DNA of 64,000 nt from VXYL01 sp965199875. Its GTDB lineage: Bacteria > Pseudomonadota > Gammaproteobacteria > Pseudomonadales > Azotimanducaceae. Both the position numbers and the translations under genes were made by a program. Below the pieces are notes generated by a model. It searched no databases. It was not told where the DNA came from and saw only the letters and a list, made by a program, of their open reading frames with translations. Below, one piece after another: positions 51,838 to 61,267 of the stretch; position 1 is the first letter of the stretch, and each line of letters begins with the position of its first letter. The stretch covers positions 1,488,001-1,552,000 of the forward strand of contig OZ241346.1 in NCBI GenBank assembly GCA_965199875.1, in the 5' to 3' direction.

Positions 51838-53580
51838 ATGAGATCGCCGCTGAAGTCGGCGCGCCGAGGGTTGCGCCTGCTCGTCAACCTGGACGCCTGC
51901 TTTCGCTACGCCGGCGGCGCATGGCCGTTTCTGACCCTTGCGGCCCGGCATCTGGCGGCCGGGGCATGGCGCGAACTGGTCGCCTGGATGACCGCCGCCA
52001 TCGCCTACGCCAAGCGCGACGATGCAGCTTCCTACCGGCGCTGGCTCAAGCGCCGAACGCCGCCGGCCGCAGGCGATGCCAAGCTGCTTGCCGTGCTGTC
52101 GACCGAGTCGCTGGCCGGCAGCGCGCTCGCCGACTACCTGGGCCTGGTGCGGGCGGCGCGGCTTCCTCATCTGCTGGTCGTCGCCCAATCCGCCGTCGCA
52201 GCGATGGTTCGGCAGCAACTTCCGAACGCCCGCGTCGTCGCGGTCGAGGAGTCGACCATCGACGCCGTGCTGGCCGCCACGGTCGAGCACGTCGCCCAGC
52301 ATGAACGCGAGGAACCCCGCTTCGAGCTGATTTCGTTCTTCGCGCCCGGCTGCGTGCCGGGCGAGAGGCCGTTCCGCGCCAGCGAGCGGAAGCTGCTGAT
52401 CTACGGCGACGAGGATCGCATCGACGGTCAGGGCAGCCGCTCGCGCCCCGCCTTCAAGCCGGCCTTCTCGCCGGATCTGCTGCTCCACCAGGACTACCTG
52501 TCGGCGTGCGCGACGTTGACTCGCTCGCTGTTCCAGGATCTGCCCCGCCAGCCAGCCGCGGATTTGCACAGCTTCGCCCTGATGCTCGTCGAAGCGGCCG
52601 AAGAGGTGCGCCACGTCGATGCTTTCGTCGCGCATCGGCTAGCCGCTGCCGAGCAGCCGGCGCGGATGCCCGCGCATCTGCCGCGCTTCCTGCAACGGCG
52701 CTACGGCGAAGGGGCCGGGGCGCGCGCGAACGCCGATGGCGGTTGGACCTGCCGCTTCGGCAGTGCCGGGGAGAAGAGCGTTTCCGTCGTCATTCCAAGC
52801 CGCGATCGGCTGCACCTGCTCCAATCATGCGTGGAGGGCATCTACGCCACCAACCCCGAGGCGGATTTCGAGGTCGTGGTGGTGGACAACGGCACGACGG
52901 AACCTGCGGCTTGCGCCTGGCTTGCCGAAGCGCCGCGGCGCCTGGCGAATCTGCGCGTGGTCGCCGCGCCGGGAGCGTTCAACTGGTGCCAGCTGAACAA
53001 CGTCGGCATGGCCCGCGCCCAAGGCGAAGTGCTGGTGTTCCTGAACAACGACACGGAACCGCGTTGCCGAGGCTGGCTGGCGCGGCTTAAGGATGTCGCC
53101 GGGCGCGCCGACGTGGGCTTCGTCGGCGCGCTGCTGCTCTATCCCGGCGGCGCCATTCAGCATGCCGGCGTGGTCGCCGGGTTCGGCGGCTGCGCCGACC
53201 ACGTCTACAAGGGAACGGACCCCGACCATCGGCACTGCCCGTTCGTGCCGCCGTCGCTGCCGCGAAACGTCGCCGCGGTAACCGGCGCCTGCATGGCCGC
53301 GAGCCGCGAGGCGATGGACAGGATCGGCCCGTTCGACGAGAACTACCGCGTCTCCGGCGGCGACGTGGAGATATGCCTGCGGGCGCTCAATGCCGGGCTC
53401 TTGAACGTCTATCTGCCCGACGTGCGCCTCGTTCACCACGAGTCCCAGTCGCGGCGCCGAAGGGATCCCCAAGCCGATGTCGAACGCCTGCGGGCGCTGG
53501 TGGCCAGAGACTTGCCGAGCGACCCGTACTACCACTCCAGTCTGTCGCTTTCGTCCCTGTATCCGACCTATCCGGCGTAG
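51838..53580 (+). CDS. Family 2 glycosyltransferase with long N-terminal extension
   Basis: This 580-residue protein probably transfers a sugar in polysaccharide synthesis. The GT-A core begins near residue 317 (VSVVIPSRDRLHLLQSCVEG). It has VVVDNGTTEP, then FLNNDTEP with the metal-binding Asp, then AVTGACMAASREAMDRIGPF and FDENYRVSGGDVEICLRALN. This domain resembles rhamnan-type GT2 enzymes. The ~310 N-terminal residues have no domain I recognise but include a second GT-like signature (LLIYGDEDRIDGQGSRSRPA), suggesting a degenerate domain. Placement after rmlD suggests that rhamnose is a donor sugar (inference). Confidence 0.8.
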   Translation: MRSPLKSARRGLRLLVNLDACFRYAGGAWPFLTLAARHLAAGAWRELVAWMTAAIAYAKRDDAASYRRWLKRRTPPAAGDAKLLAVLSTESLAGSALADYLGLVRAARLPHLLVVAQSAVAAMVRQQLPNARVVAVEESTIDAVLAATVEHVAQHEREEPRFELISFFAPGCVPGERPFRASERKLLIYGDEDRIDGQGSRSRPAFKPAFSPDLLLHQDYLSACATLTRSLFQDLPRQPAADLHSFALMLVEAAEEVRHVDAFVAHRLAAAEQPARMPAHLPRFLQRRYGEGAGARANADGGWTCRFGSAGEKSVSVVIPSRDRLHLLQSCVEGIYATNPEADFEVVVVDNGTTEPAACAWLAEAPRRLANLRVVAAPGAFNWCQLNNVGMARAQGEVLVFLNNDTEPRCRGWLARLKDVAGRADVGFVGALLLYPGGAIQHAGVVAGFGGCADHVYKGTDPDHRHCPFVPPSLPRNVAAVTGACMAASREAMDRIGPFDENYRVSGGDVEICLRALNAGLLNVYLPDVRLVHHESQSRRRRDPQADVERLRALVARDLPSDPYYHSSLSLSSLYPTYPA

Positions 53581-53608
53581 CTGCCGGCGCGGCGGCTCTC
53601 CGGCGGCG

Positions 53609-54211
53609 CTACCTCTTGGCGCGAAAGTTCGCCTCAACGTAGCGCGTCAGCAAGGCCAACGAGGCCGCCACGCTGTCCTCGGTGGTGTCCACGACCAGCG
53701 CCGGGGCGGTGGGCGCCTCGTAGACGTCGTCCACCGCGGTGAAGTTCGCCAAGCCTCCGGCGCGGGCCTTCCGGTACAGGCCCTTCGGGTCGCGTCGCTC
53801 GCAGGTTGCCAGGTCGGCGCGAATGTAGATTTCGTGAAAGCGCCCGCCAGCGGCATGGCAGACCGCCAGCCGGTCGGCCCGATAGGGCGATATGAACGCG
53901 GAGATGCAAATGAAGCCGGCGGAGGCGAAGAGCGCGGCGACATGGCCGACGCGGCGGATGTTTTCGGTGCGCTCCGCGTGGGTGAAGCCGAGGTCGGCGT
54001 TGAGGCCTTGGCGGATGTTGTCGCCGTCGAGCACGTTGACCTGGTAGCCGGCGCGAAACAGGCGTTCCTCCAGGGCGAAGGCCAAGGTCGACTTGCCGGC
54101 GCCGGACAGCCCGGTGAACCACAGCACGCCGCCGAGATGGCCAGCGCGGGACTCGCGTTCGCGGATGCCGATCCGGTGTTCGACGGGGGCGAGGTCGGTC
54201 GCGAATGCCAT
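53609..54211 (-). CDS. cysC: Adenylyl-sulfate kinase (APS kinase)
   Basis: This enzyme phosphorylates APS to PAPS, the sulfate donor. It has 200 residues from ATG 54211 (a GTG at 54232 is possible). The P-loop GLSGAGKSTLAFALEERL, the DGDNIRQGLNADLGF motif and FISPYRADR are characteristic. The usual partners cysN/cysD are not adjacent. Its neighbours are a glycosyltransferase and rhamnose genes, so a role in polysaccharide sulfation is possible but unproven. Confidence 0.94.
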   Translation of the reverse strand: MAFATDLAPVEHRIGIRERESRAGHLGGVLWFTGLSGAGKSTLAFALEERLFRAGYQVNVLDGDNIRQGLNADLGFTHAERTENIRRVGHVAALFASAGFICISAFISPYRADRLAVCHAAGGRFHEIYIRADLATCERRDPKGLYRKARAGGLANFTAVDDVYEAPTAPALVVDTTEDSVAASLALLTRYVEANFRAKR

Positions 54212-54254
54212 CGGCAGATCGTCGCCGGTCACCGGCTGCTCGCGCGCCGGTGGG

Positions 54255-54772
54255 TCAAGAGGGGCGCAACTCGCCGTCGAGATCCTGATCGTCGCAGAAG
54301 TAGAAGAAGCTGTCGCGCAGCTCGACGATGCGGATCTCCGGCGGCACTTCCACCTCCATCACCAGGGAGAAGATCGGCGTTCCGGTATGCGGCGCCGGCT
54401 CGGTGACGGTGTCCAGACTGTAGATGTTGATGTTCTGCGAAGAGAAGAAGCCGGCCACCCGATGGACGATTCCGGGATGGTCCATCGCCGTCACCGTCAC
54501 CGTGTAGGGAATCCGGCCGTCGACGTTCTGGCGCGCGTCGGTGCGCCGGAACAGAAAGGCGAGGTCCATCTTTTCGGCCAGCTTGCCGAGCTTGGTTTCC
54601 AGCCGTTGCAGCGGCAGCGTGCCGCCAACCACCGACATGAGCACCGCGAACTCGCCGCCGAGCACGGTCATCCGGCTGTCCTCGATGGAGAGGTTCAAGT
54701 CGTGTACCACGGCGGTGATGTCGTTGACGATGCCAGGACGATCCTGGCCGATGGTGGAAACGACGGCGCGGG

Positions 54773-54776
<4 letters not shown>
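54255..54776 (-). CDS. gcvR: ACT-domain regulator, GcvR family
   Basis: In E. coli GcvR is a glycine-sensing partner of GcvA that represses the glycine cleavage system. This 173-residue protein has two ACT domains: VSTIGQDRPGIVNDITAVVH near the N-terminus and VTVTAMDHPGIVHRVAGFFS further on, with INIYSLDTVTEPAPHTGTPI. It has no DNA-binding motif, as expected. Its ATG overlaps the glyS stop (ATGA). Coupling to the glycyl-tRNA synthetase fits a glycine-related role. Confidence 0.85.
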
Positions 54777-56128
<1,352 letters not shown>

Positions 56129-56184
56129 GGTTCGTCCTGTGGTCCTCAAGCTGCGGGGGCAAGGCGGAGAGGCAGCGCCGCGCA

Positions 56185-57234
56185 CTATACCGTTTGCCGC
56201 CCCCGAGCGGAACCGTCGTGGCGCTGCCAGTCGCTCTCGTCCACCTGCAGACGCTCGACCAAGGGCTGCCACCAGGACGGATGGTCGCGGTACCAGCAGA
56301 CGGTATCGCGAAAACCGGACTCGAAGTCGATCTCCGGCTGCCATCCGAGGAGGCGGCGGATCTTGCTGCTGTCGAGCAGGTAGCGGCGGTCGTGGCCAGG
56401 ACGATCGGGGACGTAGGTCTTCACCGAGGCGTCGAGGCCGAGCACGTCCACGATGCGGTCGGCAATGCCCTCGACGTCCACTTCCACGCCGCTGCCGACG
56501 TTGTACGTCTGCCCCGCCTCCCCGCGCTGGAGAATCACGTCGATGGCGCAGCAGTGATCGTCCACGTGCAGCCACTCGCGACGGTTGCGGCTTTGTCGGT
56601 ACAGCGTCATCGGCTTGCCGCGCAAGACGCTGACCACGAAGTGGGGAATCACCTTCTCGGGAAACTGGTACGGGCCGTAGTTGTTGGCGCAGTTGGAGAC
56701 GGTGACCGGCAGGCCGTAGGTTTCGCTGAACGCACGCACGGCCAGATCGGCAGCCGCCTTGGAGGCGTTGTAGGGCGTTGTTGGAACCAGCGGCGAAGTC
56801 TCGGTGAACGCCGCCGGCGAGTCGAGGGGCAGATCGCCGTACACCTCGCAGGTGGAAACGTGGTGGAAGCGGCGGACCCCCGCCTGGAGCGCCGCCCGCA
56901 TCAGTTGCACGGTACCCACGGCATTGGCCTCGAAGAACGCCTGCGGGTGCAGCACCGAGCGGCTGTTGTGGGATTCCGCGGCGAAGTTGACGATCACGTC
57001 CACGCCGTGGTCGCGCAAGGTCGCCAAGCCGCGATCGTAGTCGCCGATGTCGCCCTGCACGAACGCGTAGCGCTCGCCGGCGGCTTCCTGCACGTCCGCC
57101 AGGTTGTGCAGATTGGCGGCATAGCTCAAGACGTCGTAGTTCACCACCCGGTCGCCTGGATGCCGACGCAGCCAGTAGCGAATGAAATTGGCGCCGACGA
57201 ATCCGGCGCCGCCGGTGACCATGAGAGTTGCCAT
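56185..57234 (-). CDS. rmlB: dTDP-glucose 4,6-dehydratase
   Basis: This is the second step of dTDP-L-rhamnose synthesis, NAD-dependent. It has 349 residues from ATG 57234. Cofactor loop LMVTGGAGFVGANFIRYWLR, VIVNFAAESHNSRSV, HVSTCEVYGDLPLD and the catalytic Tyr/Lys in TTPYNASKAAAD are typical. The usual catalytic-site acids in STDEVYG appear here as STCEVYG, with Cys where most RmlB have Asp. It is transcribed away from miaB and lies 57 nt upstream of glyS. Confidence 0.93.
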   Translation of the reverse strand: MATLMVTGGAGFVGANFIRYWLRRHPGDRVVNYDVLSYAANLHNLADVQEAAGERYAFVQGDIGDYDRGLATLRDHGVDVIVNFAAESHNSRSVLHPQAFFEANAVGTVQLMRAALQAGVRRFHHVSTCEVYGDLPLDSPAAFTETSPLVPTTPYNASKAAADLAVRAFSETYGLPVTVSNCANNYGPYQFPEKVIPHFVVSVLRGKPMTLYRQSRNRREWLHVDDHCCAIDVILQRGEAGQTYNVGSGVEVDVEGIADRIVDVLGLDASVKTYVPDRPGHDRRYLLDSSKIRRLLGWQPEIDFESGFRDTVCWYRDHPSWWQPLVERLQVDESDWQRHDGSARGRQTV

Positions 57235-57362
57235 ATACGCGTTCGCCAGCCGTCGGATTGCGGCGATTCTACTTCCTGCGCCCGTCAGGTGCATGGCCCG
57301 GCGCGCGTTTCGCGCATCCTTTGCCGTCTTTGCCGTTCAACCGGATGCACACACGGTGCGGC

Positions 57363-57368
57363 TATAAT
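57363..57368 (+). promoter_or_regulatory. -10 box of probable miaB promoter
   Basis: A perfect TATAAT lies 36 nt before the GTG start of miaB, in a 170-nt gap between divergent rmlB and miaB. The -35 region is poor (TTCAAC at 57337-57342 would need a 20-nt spacer). The promoter probably drives the whole miaB-phoH-ybeY-corC-lnt run. Confidence 0.5.
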
Positions 57369-57403
57369 CGCCATCCCGTTCCAAAGGTTCGCGTCGTCCA
57401 ACC

Positions 57404-58750
57404 GTGAAGCTCTACGTCGAAACCCACGGCTGCCAGATGAACGAGTACGACTCGTCGCGTCTTGCCGAGCTGCTGCAGGCCAGCCACGGCGCCGAGCTGG
57501 TCGATGCGCCGGCCAGCGCCGACGTGCTGCTGCTGAACACCTGCTCGATCCGCGAGAAAGCGGCCGAGAAGGTGTTCAGCCACCTCGGCCGCTGGCGGCC
57601 CTTGAAGCGCGCCAATCCCAACGTGCTCATCGGCGTCGGCGGCTGCGTCGCCAGCCAGGAAGGCGCCGCCATCGCGGCGCGCGCTCCCTACGTGGACGTG
57701 GTGTTCGGCCCGCAGACGCTGCATCGTCTGCCCGAGCTGCTCGACGCCGCCCGGCGCCGGCCGCAGCCGGTGGTGGACGTGAGCTTCCCGGAAATCGAAA
57801 AGTTCGACCGGCTGCCGGAGCCCAAGGCGCACGGACCGAGCGCCTTCGTCTCGGCCATGGAAGGTTGCAGCAAGTTCTGCACCTTCTGCGTGGTGCCCTA
57901 CACCCGCGGCCCGGAGGTCTCGCGCCCGGTCGCCAGCGTCATGCGCGAAGTGGCCGCGCTGGCCGCCAAGGGGGTGCGCGAGATCAACTTCCTGGGGCAG
58001 AACGTCAATGCCTACCGAGGCATGGTCGAAGACGAAGACGGCAGCGCCGACAGCGCGGACCTCGCCGAACTCATCCACTACGCCGCCGCCGTCGACGGCA
58101 TCGACCGCATCCGCTTCACCACCTCGCATCCGGTGGAGTTTTCGCCCACGCTGGTGGACGCCTTCCGCGATGTCGCCGAACTCGCCAGCCATCTGCATCT
58201 GCCCGTGCAGGCCGGCTCCGACCGCGTGCTGGCGCTGATGAAGCGCGGCCACACGGTGCTGGAGTACAAGGCCAAGATACGCGCCGTGCGCGAGGCGAGG
58301 CCCGGCATCGGCCTGTCGTCGGACTTCATCGTCGGCTTTCCCGGCGAAACCGAAGCGGACTTCGAGGCCACCCTGGCGCTGGCGCAGGAGCTCGACTACG
58401 ACACATCCTTCAGCTTCGTCTACAGCCCGCGCCCCGGCACTCCGGCCGCCGGACTGCCGGACGACACCCCCTTGGCGGTGAAGAAGCGTCGCCTTGCCGT
58501 GCTGCAGCAGCAACTGCGCCGCCAGGCCGCGGCGCACGCCGAGCGCATGGTGGGTACCACCCAGCGGGTGCTGGTCACCGGCGTCTCCAAGCGCGACCCG
58601 AACGAACACGCCGGCCGCACCGAGAACAACCGGGTGGTCAACTTTCCGGCCACGGAGGGCGGCTGCACGAGCCGCATCGGCGACTTCGCCGACGTCGCCA
58701 TCACGAGCGCGCTGCCAAACTCGTTGCGCGGGCGGCTGGTCTCGCATTAA
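57404..58750 (+). CDS. miaB: tRNA-2-methylthio-N6-dimethylallyladenosine synthase MiaB
   Basis: This radical-SAM methylthiotransferase modifies position 37 of tRNAs that read codons starting with U. It has 448 residues from GTG 57404. Three cysteines of the N-terminal cluster are seen (Cys10 in HGCQMNEYD, then NTCSIREKA and GGCVASQEG). The radical-SAM motif is CSKFCTFCVVPYTRG, and a TRAM domain is at the C-terminus. It is first in the classical miaB-phoH-ybeY-corC-lnt cluster. Confidence 0.97.
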   Translation: MKLYVETHGCQMNEYDSSRLAELLQASHGAELVDAPASADVLLLNTCSIREKAAEKVFSHLGRWRPLKRANPNVLIGVGGCVASQEGAAIAARAPYVDVVFGPQTLHRLPELLDAARRRPQPVVDVSFPEIEKFDRLPEPKAHGPSAFVSAMEGCSKFCTFCVVPYTRGPEVSRPVASVMREVAALAAKGVREINFLGQNVNAYRGMVEDEDGSADSADLAELIHYAAAVDGIDRIRFTTSHPVEFSPTLVDAFRDVAELASHLHLPVQAGSDRVLALMKRGHTVLEYKAKIRAVREARPGIGLSSDFIVGFPGETEADFEATLALAQELDYDTSFSFVYSPRPGTPAAGLPDDTPLAVKKRRLAVLQQQLRRQAAAHAERMVGTTQRVLVTGVSKRDPNEHAGRTENNRVVNFPATEGGCTSRIGDFADVAITSALPNSLRGRLVSH

Positions 58751-58814
58751 GCTCTCGTCCCGAGTAAGCAGATTGCACGCCGCAAGCGCATTGACCGACG
58801 ACTCATCGCCCACC

Positions 58815-59792
58815 GTGGCCGAAACCACGGACGTGAACCTCGAACCCAACGATTCACGCCGTCTGGCTGCACTGTGCGGCCCGTTCGACCAGAACCTCAA
58901 GCATCTCGAACGTCGGCTGGGCATCCGCATCCACAATCGCGGCAACGCCTTCCGCCTGACCGGCCCGGAGCACCGGGTGCGCGCCGGCGGCGCACTGCTG
59001 TCGCGGCTGTACGTCGAGACCGGCGAGGAAGGAGCTCTGGACGCCAGCACGGTGCATCTCTTCCTGCAGGAATCCGGCGTCGAGGAGCTGCTTGCCGCGC
59101 CGGCCAACGGCGCTGGCGAGAGCGCGCCGGTGGTGCGTACGCGCAAGGGCAGCGTCAAGCCGAGGGGCGCCAATCAGCGGCGCTACGTCAACGCCATCCG
59201 CAAGAGCGATCTGAACTTCGGCGTCGGCCCGGCGGGCACCGGCAAGACCTATCTGGCCGTCGCCTGCGCCGTGGAAGCGCTGGAAGACCACGCCGTAAGC
59301 CGCATTCTGCTGGTTCGCCCGGCGGTGGAGGCGGGCGAGAAGCTCGGCTTCCTGCCCGGCGATCTGGCGCAGAAGATCGACCCGTATCTGCGCCCGCTGT
59401 ACGATGCCCTCTACGAAATGCTGGGCGTCGACCGCGTCAACAAGTACATCGAGCGCAACGTCATCGAGGTGGCGCCGCTGGCGTTCATGCGCGGGCGCAC
59501 GCTCAACGACTCGTTCATCATCCTGGACGAGAGCCAGAACACCACCGTCGAGCAGATGAAGATGTTCCTAACCCGCATCGGCTTCGGCGCCACCGCCGTG
59601 GTCACCGGCGACATCACGCAGATCGACCTGCCCGGCGACCGGCATTCCGGCCTGGTACACGTGCTCGACGTGCTGAAAGGCGTCTCCGGCGTCAGCTTCA
59701 CCCGCTTCCACGCCAAAGACGTGGTGCGCCATCCGCTGGTGAAGCGTATCGTGGAAGCCTATGCCCAAGCCGAGGAGCACCCCGACGAGTGA
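58815..59792 (+). CDS. PhoH-family ATPase (YbeZ)
   Basis: This 325-residue PhoH-like P-loop ATPase is linked with YbeY in rRNA maturation in relatives. The Walker A is GVGPAGTGKTYLAVA, and the Walker B area is SFIILDESQNTTVEQMK. It has VTGDITQIDLPGDRHSGLVH. The N-terminus has no ATG: GTG 58815 gives a length and N-terminal sequence (NLEPNDSRRLAALCGPFDQN) in line with relatives, but TTG 58773 or 58791 are possible. Its stop overlaps ybeY by 4 nt (GTGA). Confidence 0.93.
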   Translation: MAETTDVNLEPNDSRRLAALCGPFDQNLKHLERRLGIRIHNRGNAFRLTGPEHRVRAGGALLSRLYVETGEEGALDASTVHLFLQESGVEELLAAPANGAGESAPVVRTRKGSVKPRGANQRRYVNAIRKSDLNFGVGPAGTGKTYLAVACAVEALEDHAVSRILLVRPAVEAGEKLGFLPGDLAQKIDPYLRPLYDALYEMLGVDRVNKYIERNVIEVAPLAFMRGRTLNDSFIILDESQNTTVEQMKMFLTRIGFGATAVVTGDITQIDLPGDRHSGLVHVLDVLKGVSGVSFTRFHAKDVVRHPLVKRIVEAYAQAEEHPDE

Positions 59793-60226
59793 GCGTGGAC
59801 GTGCAGATCGCCTGCTCGGAAAAGACGCCGCCGGCGGAGCGGATCGCCGCATGGGCCAAGGCGGCCTTGGAGGGCGATGCCCGGCACCTCTGCCTGCGCG
59901 TGGTCGGCGAAGGGGAAGCCTTGGCGCTTAACGCCCGCTTTCGCCGTCGGCAGCGGCCGACCAACGTGCTGGCGTTCCCCGCCGAAGAGCCCGGCGTGCT
60001 GGGCGACATCGCCATCTGCGCGGCGGTTGCGGCGCGGGAGGCGTCGGCGCAGCGCAAGCCCCTGGCGCACCACTACGCCCATCTGGTGGTGCATGGCGTA
60101 CTGCACCTGCTTGGCATGCGCCACGACAGCGACCGCGAAGCCGAGGCGATGGAAGCCAAGGAAGCGAAGCTGCTGCAAGGCCTCGGCATCGCCGACCCCT
60201 ACGTCCGGGCGGCGGCCAGCGCATGA
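59789..60226 (+). CDS. ybeY: Endoribonuclease YbeY (rRNA maturation factor)
   Basis: This metal-dependent RNase takes part in 16S rRNA 3'-end maturation and ribosome quality control. It has 145 residues from GTG 59789. The zinc motif is in HGVLHLLGMRHDSD (H-x3-H-x5-H type). The preceding block RPTNVLAFPAEEPGVLGDIA is diagnostic. Both ends overlap neighbours by 4 nt (phoH/ybeY GTGA, ybeY/corC ATGA). Confidence 0.95.
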   Translation: MSVDVQIACSEKTPPAERIAAWAKAALEGDARHLCLRVVGEGEALALNARFRRRQRPTNVLAFPAEEPGVLGDIAICAAVAAREASAQRKPLAHHYAHLVVHGVLHLLGMRHDSDREAEAMEAKEAKLLQGLGIADPYVRAAASA

Positions 60227-61107
60227 GCGATTCGCCACGATACGACGGCAGCAACGTCGCCGACGGCGTTGCCGACGGCGCGGTTCGCGAAGCCCGCAAG
60301 AGCTGGCGCGAGTGGATTGCCGAATGGTTCCTGGCCGAGCCCGCCGACCGCGGCGACCTGCTGGAGATTCTGCAAGACGCCAGCAACCGGCAACTCCTGG
60401 ACAACGCCGCTCTCGGCATCATCCACGGCGCCTTCGCGGTGGCCGACATGCGCGCCCGGGACATCATGATTCCGCGCTCGCTGGTGGTGACCGTCGGCGC
60501 CGACAGCCGCGTCGAGGAAGTGATCCCCACCGTCGTCGAGTCGCGCCATTCGCGCTTTCCGGTGGTGGGCGACGACGTGGACGACGTCAAGGGCATCCTG
60601 CACGCCAAGGACATGCTGCCGCTGCTGCTGCAAGACGACTGGGATTCCTTCGACATCAAGGACTACATCCGGCCCACCATCGTGGTGCCGGAGAGCAAGC
60701 GCTTGAACGACCTCTTGCAGGAGTTCCGCGAGACCCACAACCATATGGCGGTGGTCATCGACGAGTACGGCCACGTCGCCGGAGTCGTCACCATCGAGGA
60801 CGTGCTGGAGCAGATCGTCGGCGACATCGAGGACGAACACGACATCGACGACGACAGCTTCATCAAGCAGTTCGACGCGCACAGCTTCACGGTGAAGGCC
60901 ACCACGCCCATCGACGACTTCAACGAACACTTCCAAAGCGACTTCTCCGACGACGAGTTCGACACCATCGGCGGCATCGTGCTGAAGGAGCTGGGGCATC
61001 TGCCGAAGCGCGACGAGACCGTGCAGCTGGGCCGCTTCCGCTTTCGCGTGCTGAACGCCGACGGCCGACGCATCCGCCTGCTGCATCTGACTTGCGCGGA
61101 GGCTTGA
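60223..61107 (+). CDS. corC: CBS/CorC domain protein (YbeX type)
   Basis: This 294-residue cytoplasmic protein has a CBS pair and a C-terminal CorC_HlyC domain. CBS marks are MRARDIMIPRSLVVTV and HSRFPVVGDDVDDVKGILHA; the CorC domain ends EDVLEQIVGDIEDEHDIDDD and LGHLPKRDETVQLGRFRFRV. It was linked to Mg2+/Co2+ efflux in enterobacteria and to ribosome metabolism through its neighbours. It lacks the membrane DUF21 domain. It overlaps ybeY and precedes lnt. Confidence 0.92.
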   Translation: MSDSPRYDGSNVADGVADGAVREARKSWREWIAEWFLAEPADRGDLLEILQDASNRQLLDNAALGIIHGAFAVADMRARDIMIPRSLVVTVGADSRVEEVIPTVVESRHSRFPVVGDDVDDVKGILHAKDMLPLLLQDDWDSFDIKDYIRPTIVVPESKRLNDLLQEFRETHNHMAVVIDEYGHVAGVVTIEDVLEQIVGDIEDEHDIDDDSFIKQFDAHSFTVKATTPIDDFNEHFQSDFSDDEFDTIGGIVLKELGHLPKRDETVQLGRFRFRVLNADGRRIRLLHLTCAEA

Positions 61108-61142
61108 GGCCGCCGGCAAGGCGTTCGCGAGGAGCTTCCAGG

Positions 61143-61267
61143 ACGTGCCCTGCAGGGTGCGCCTAGACTACATGAGTGGCGTCGACCTCCGCAGATGGGC
61201 AAGTCTTGCGACCGGCATGGAGTTTGCGGAGCAAACTCGAACGCGCCCCGCAGGGCGCGCCTGGACT
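61143..61267 (+). repeat. Imperfect direct repeat and hairpins between corC and lnt
   Basis: The 27-nt unit ACGTGCCCTGCAGGGTGCGC (then CTAGACT) at 61143-61169 recurs as ACGCGCCCCGCAGGGCGCGC (then CTGGACT) at 61241-61267 with 23 of 27 identities. Between them is a perfect 8-bp stem GAGTTTGC-gga-GCAAACTC (61220-61238), followed by CGCGCC-ccgcag-GGCGCG (61242-61259). The array overlaps the first codons assigned to lnt and may be a REP-like element or a control structure. Confidence 0.6.
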
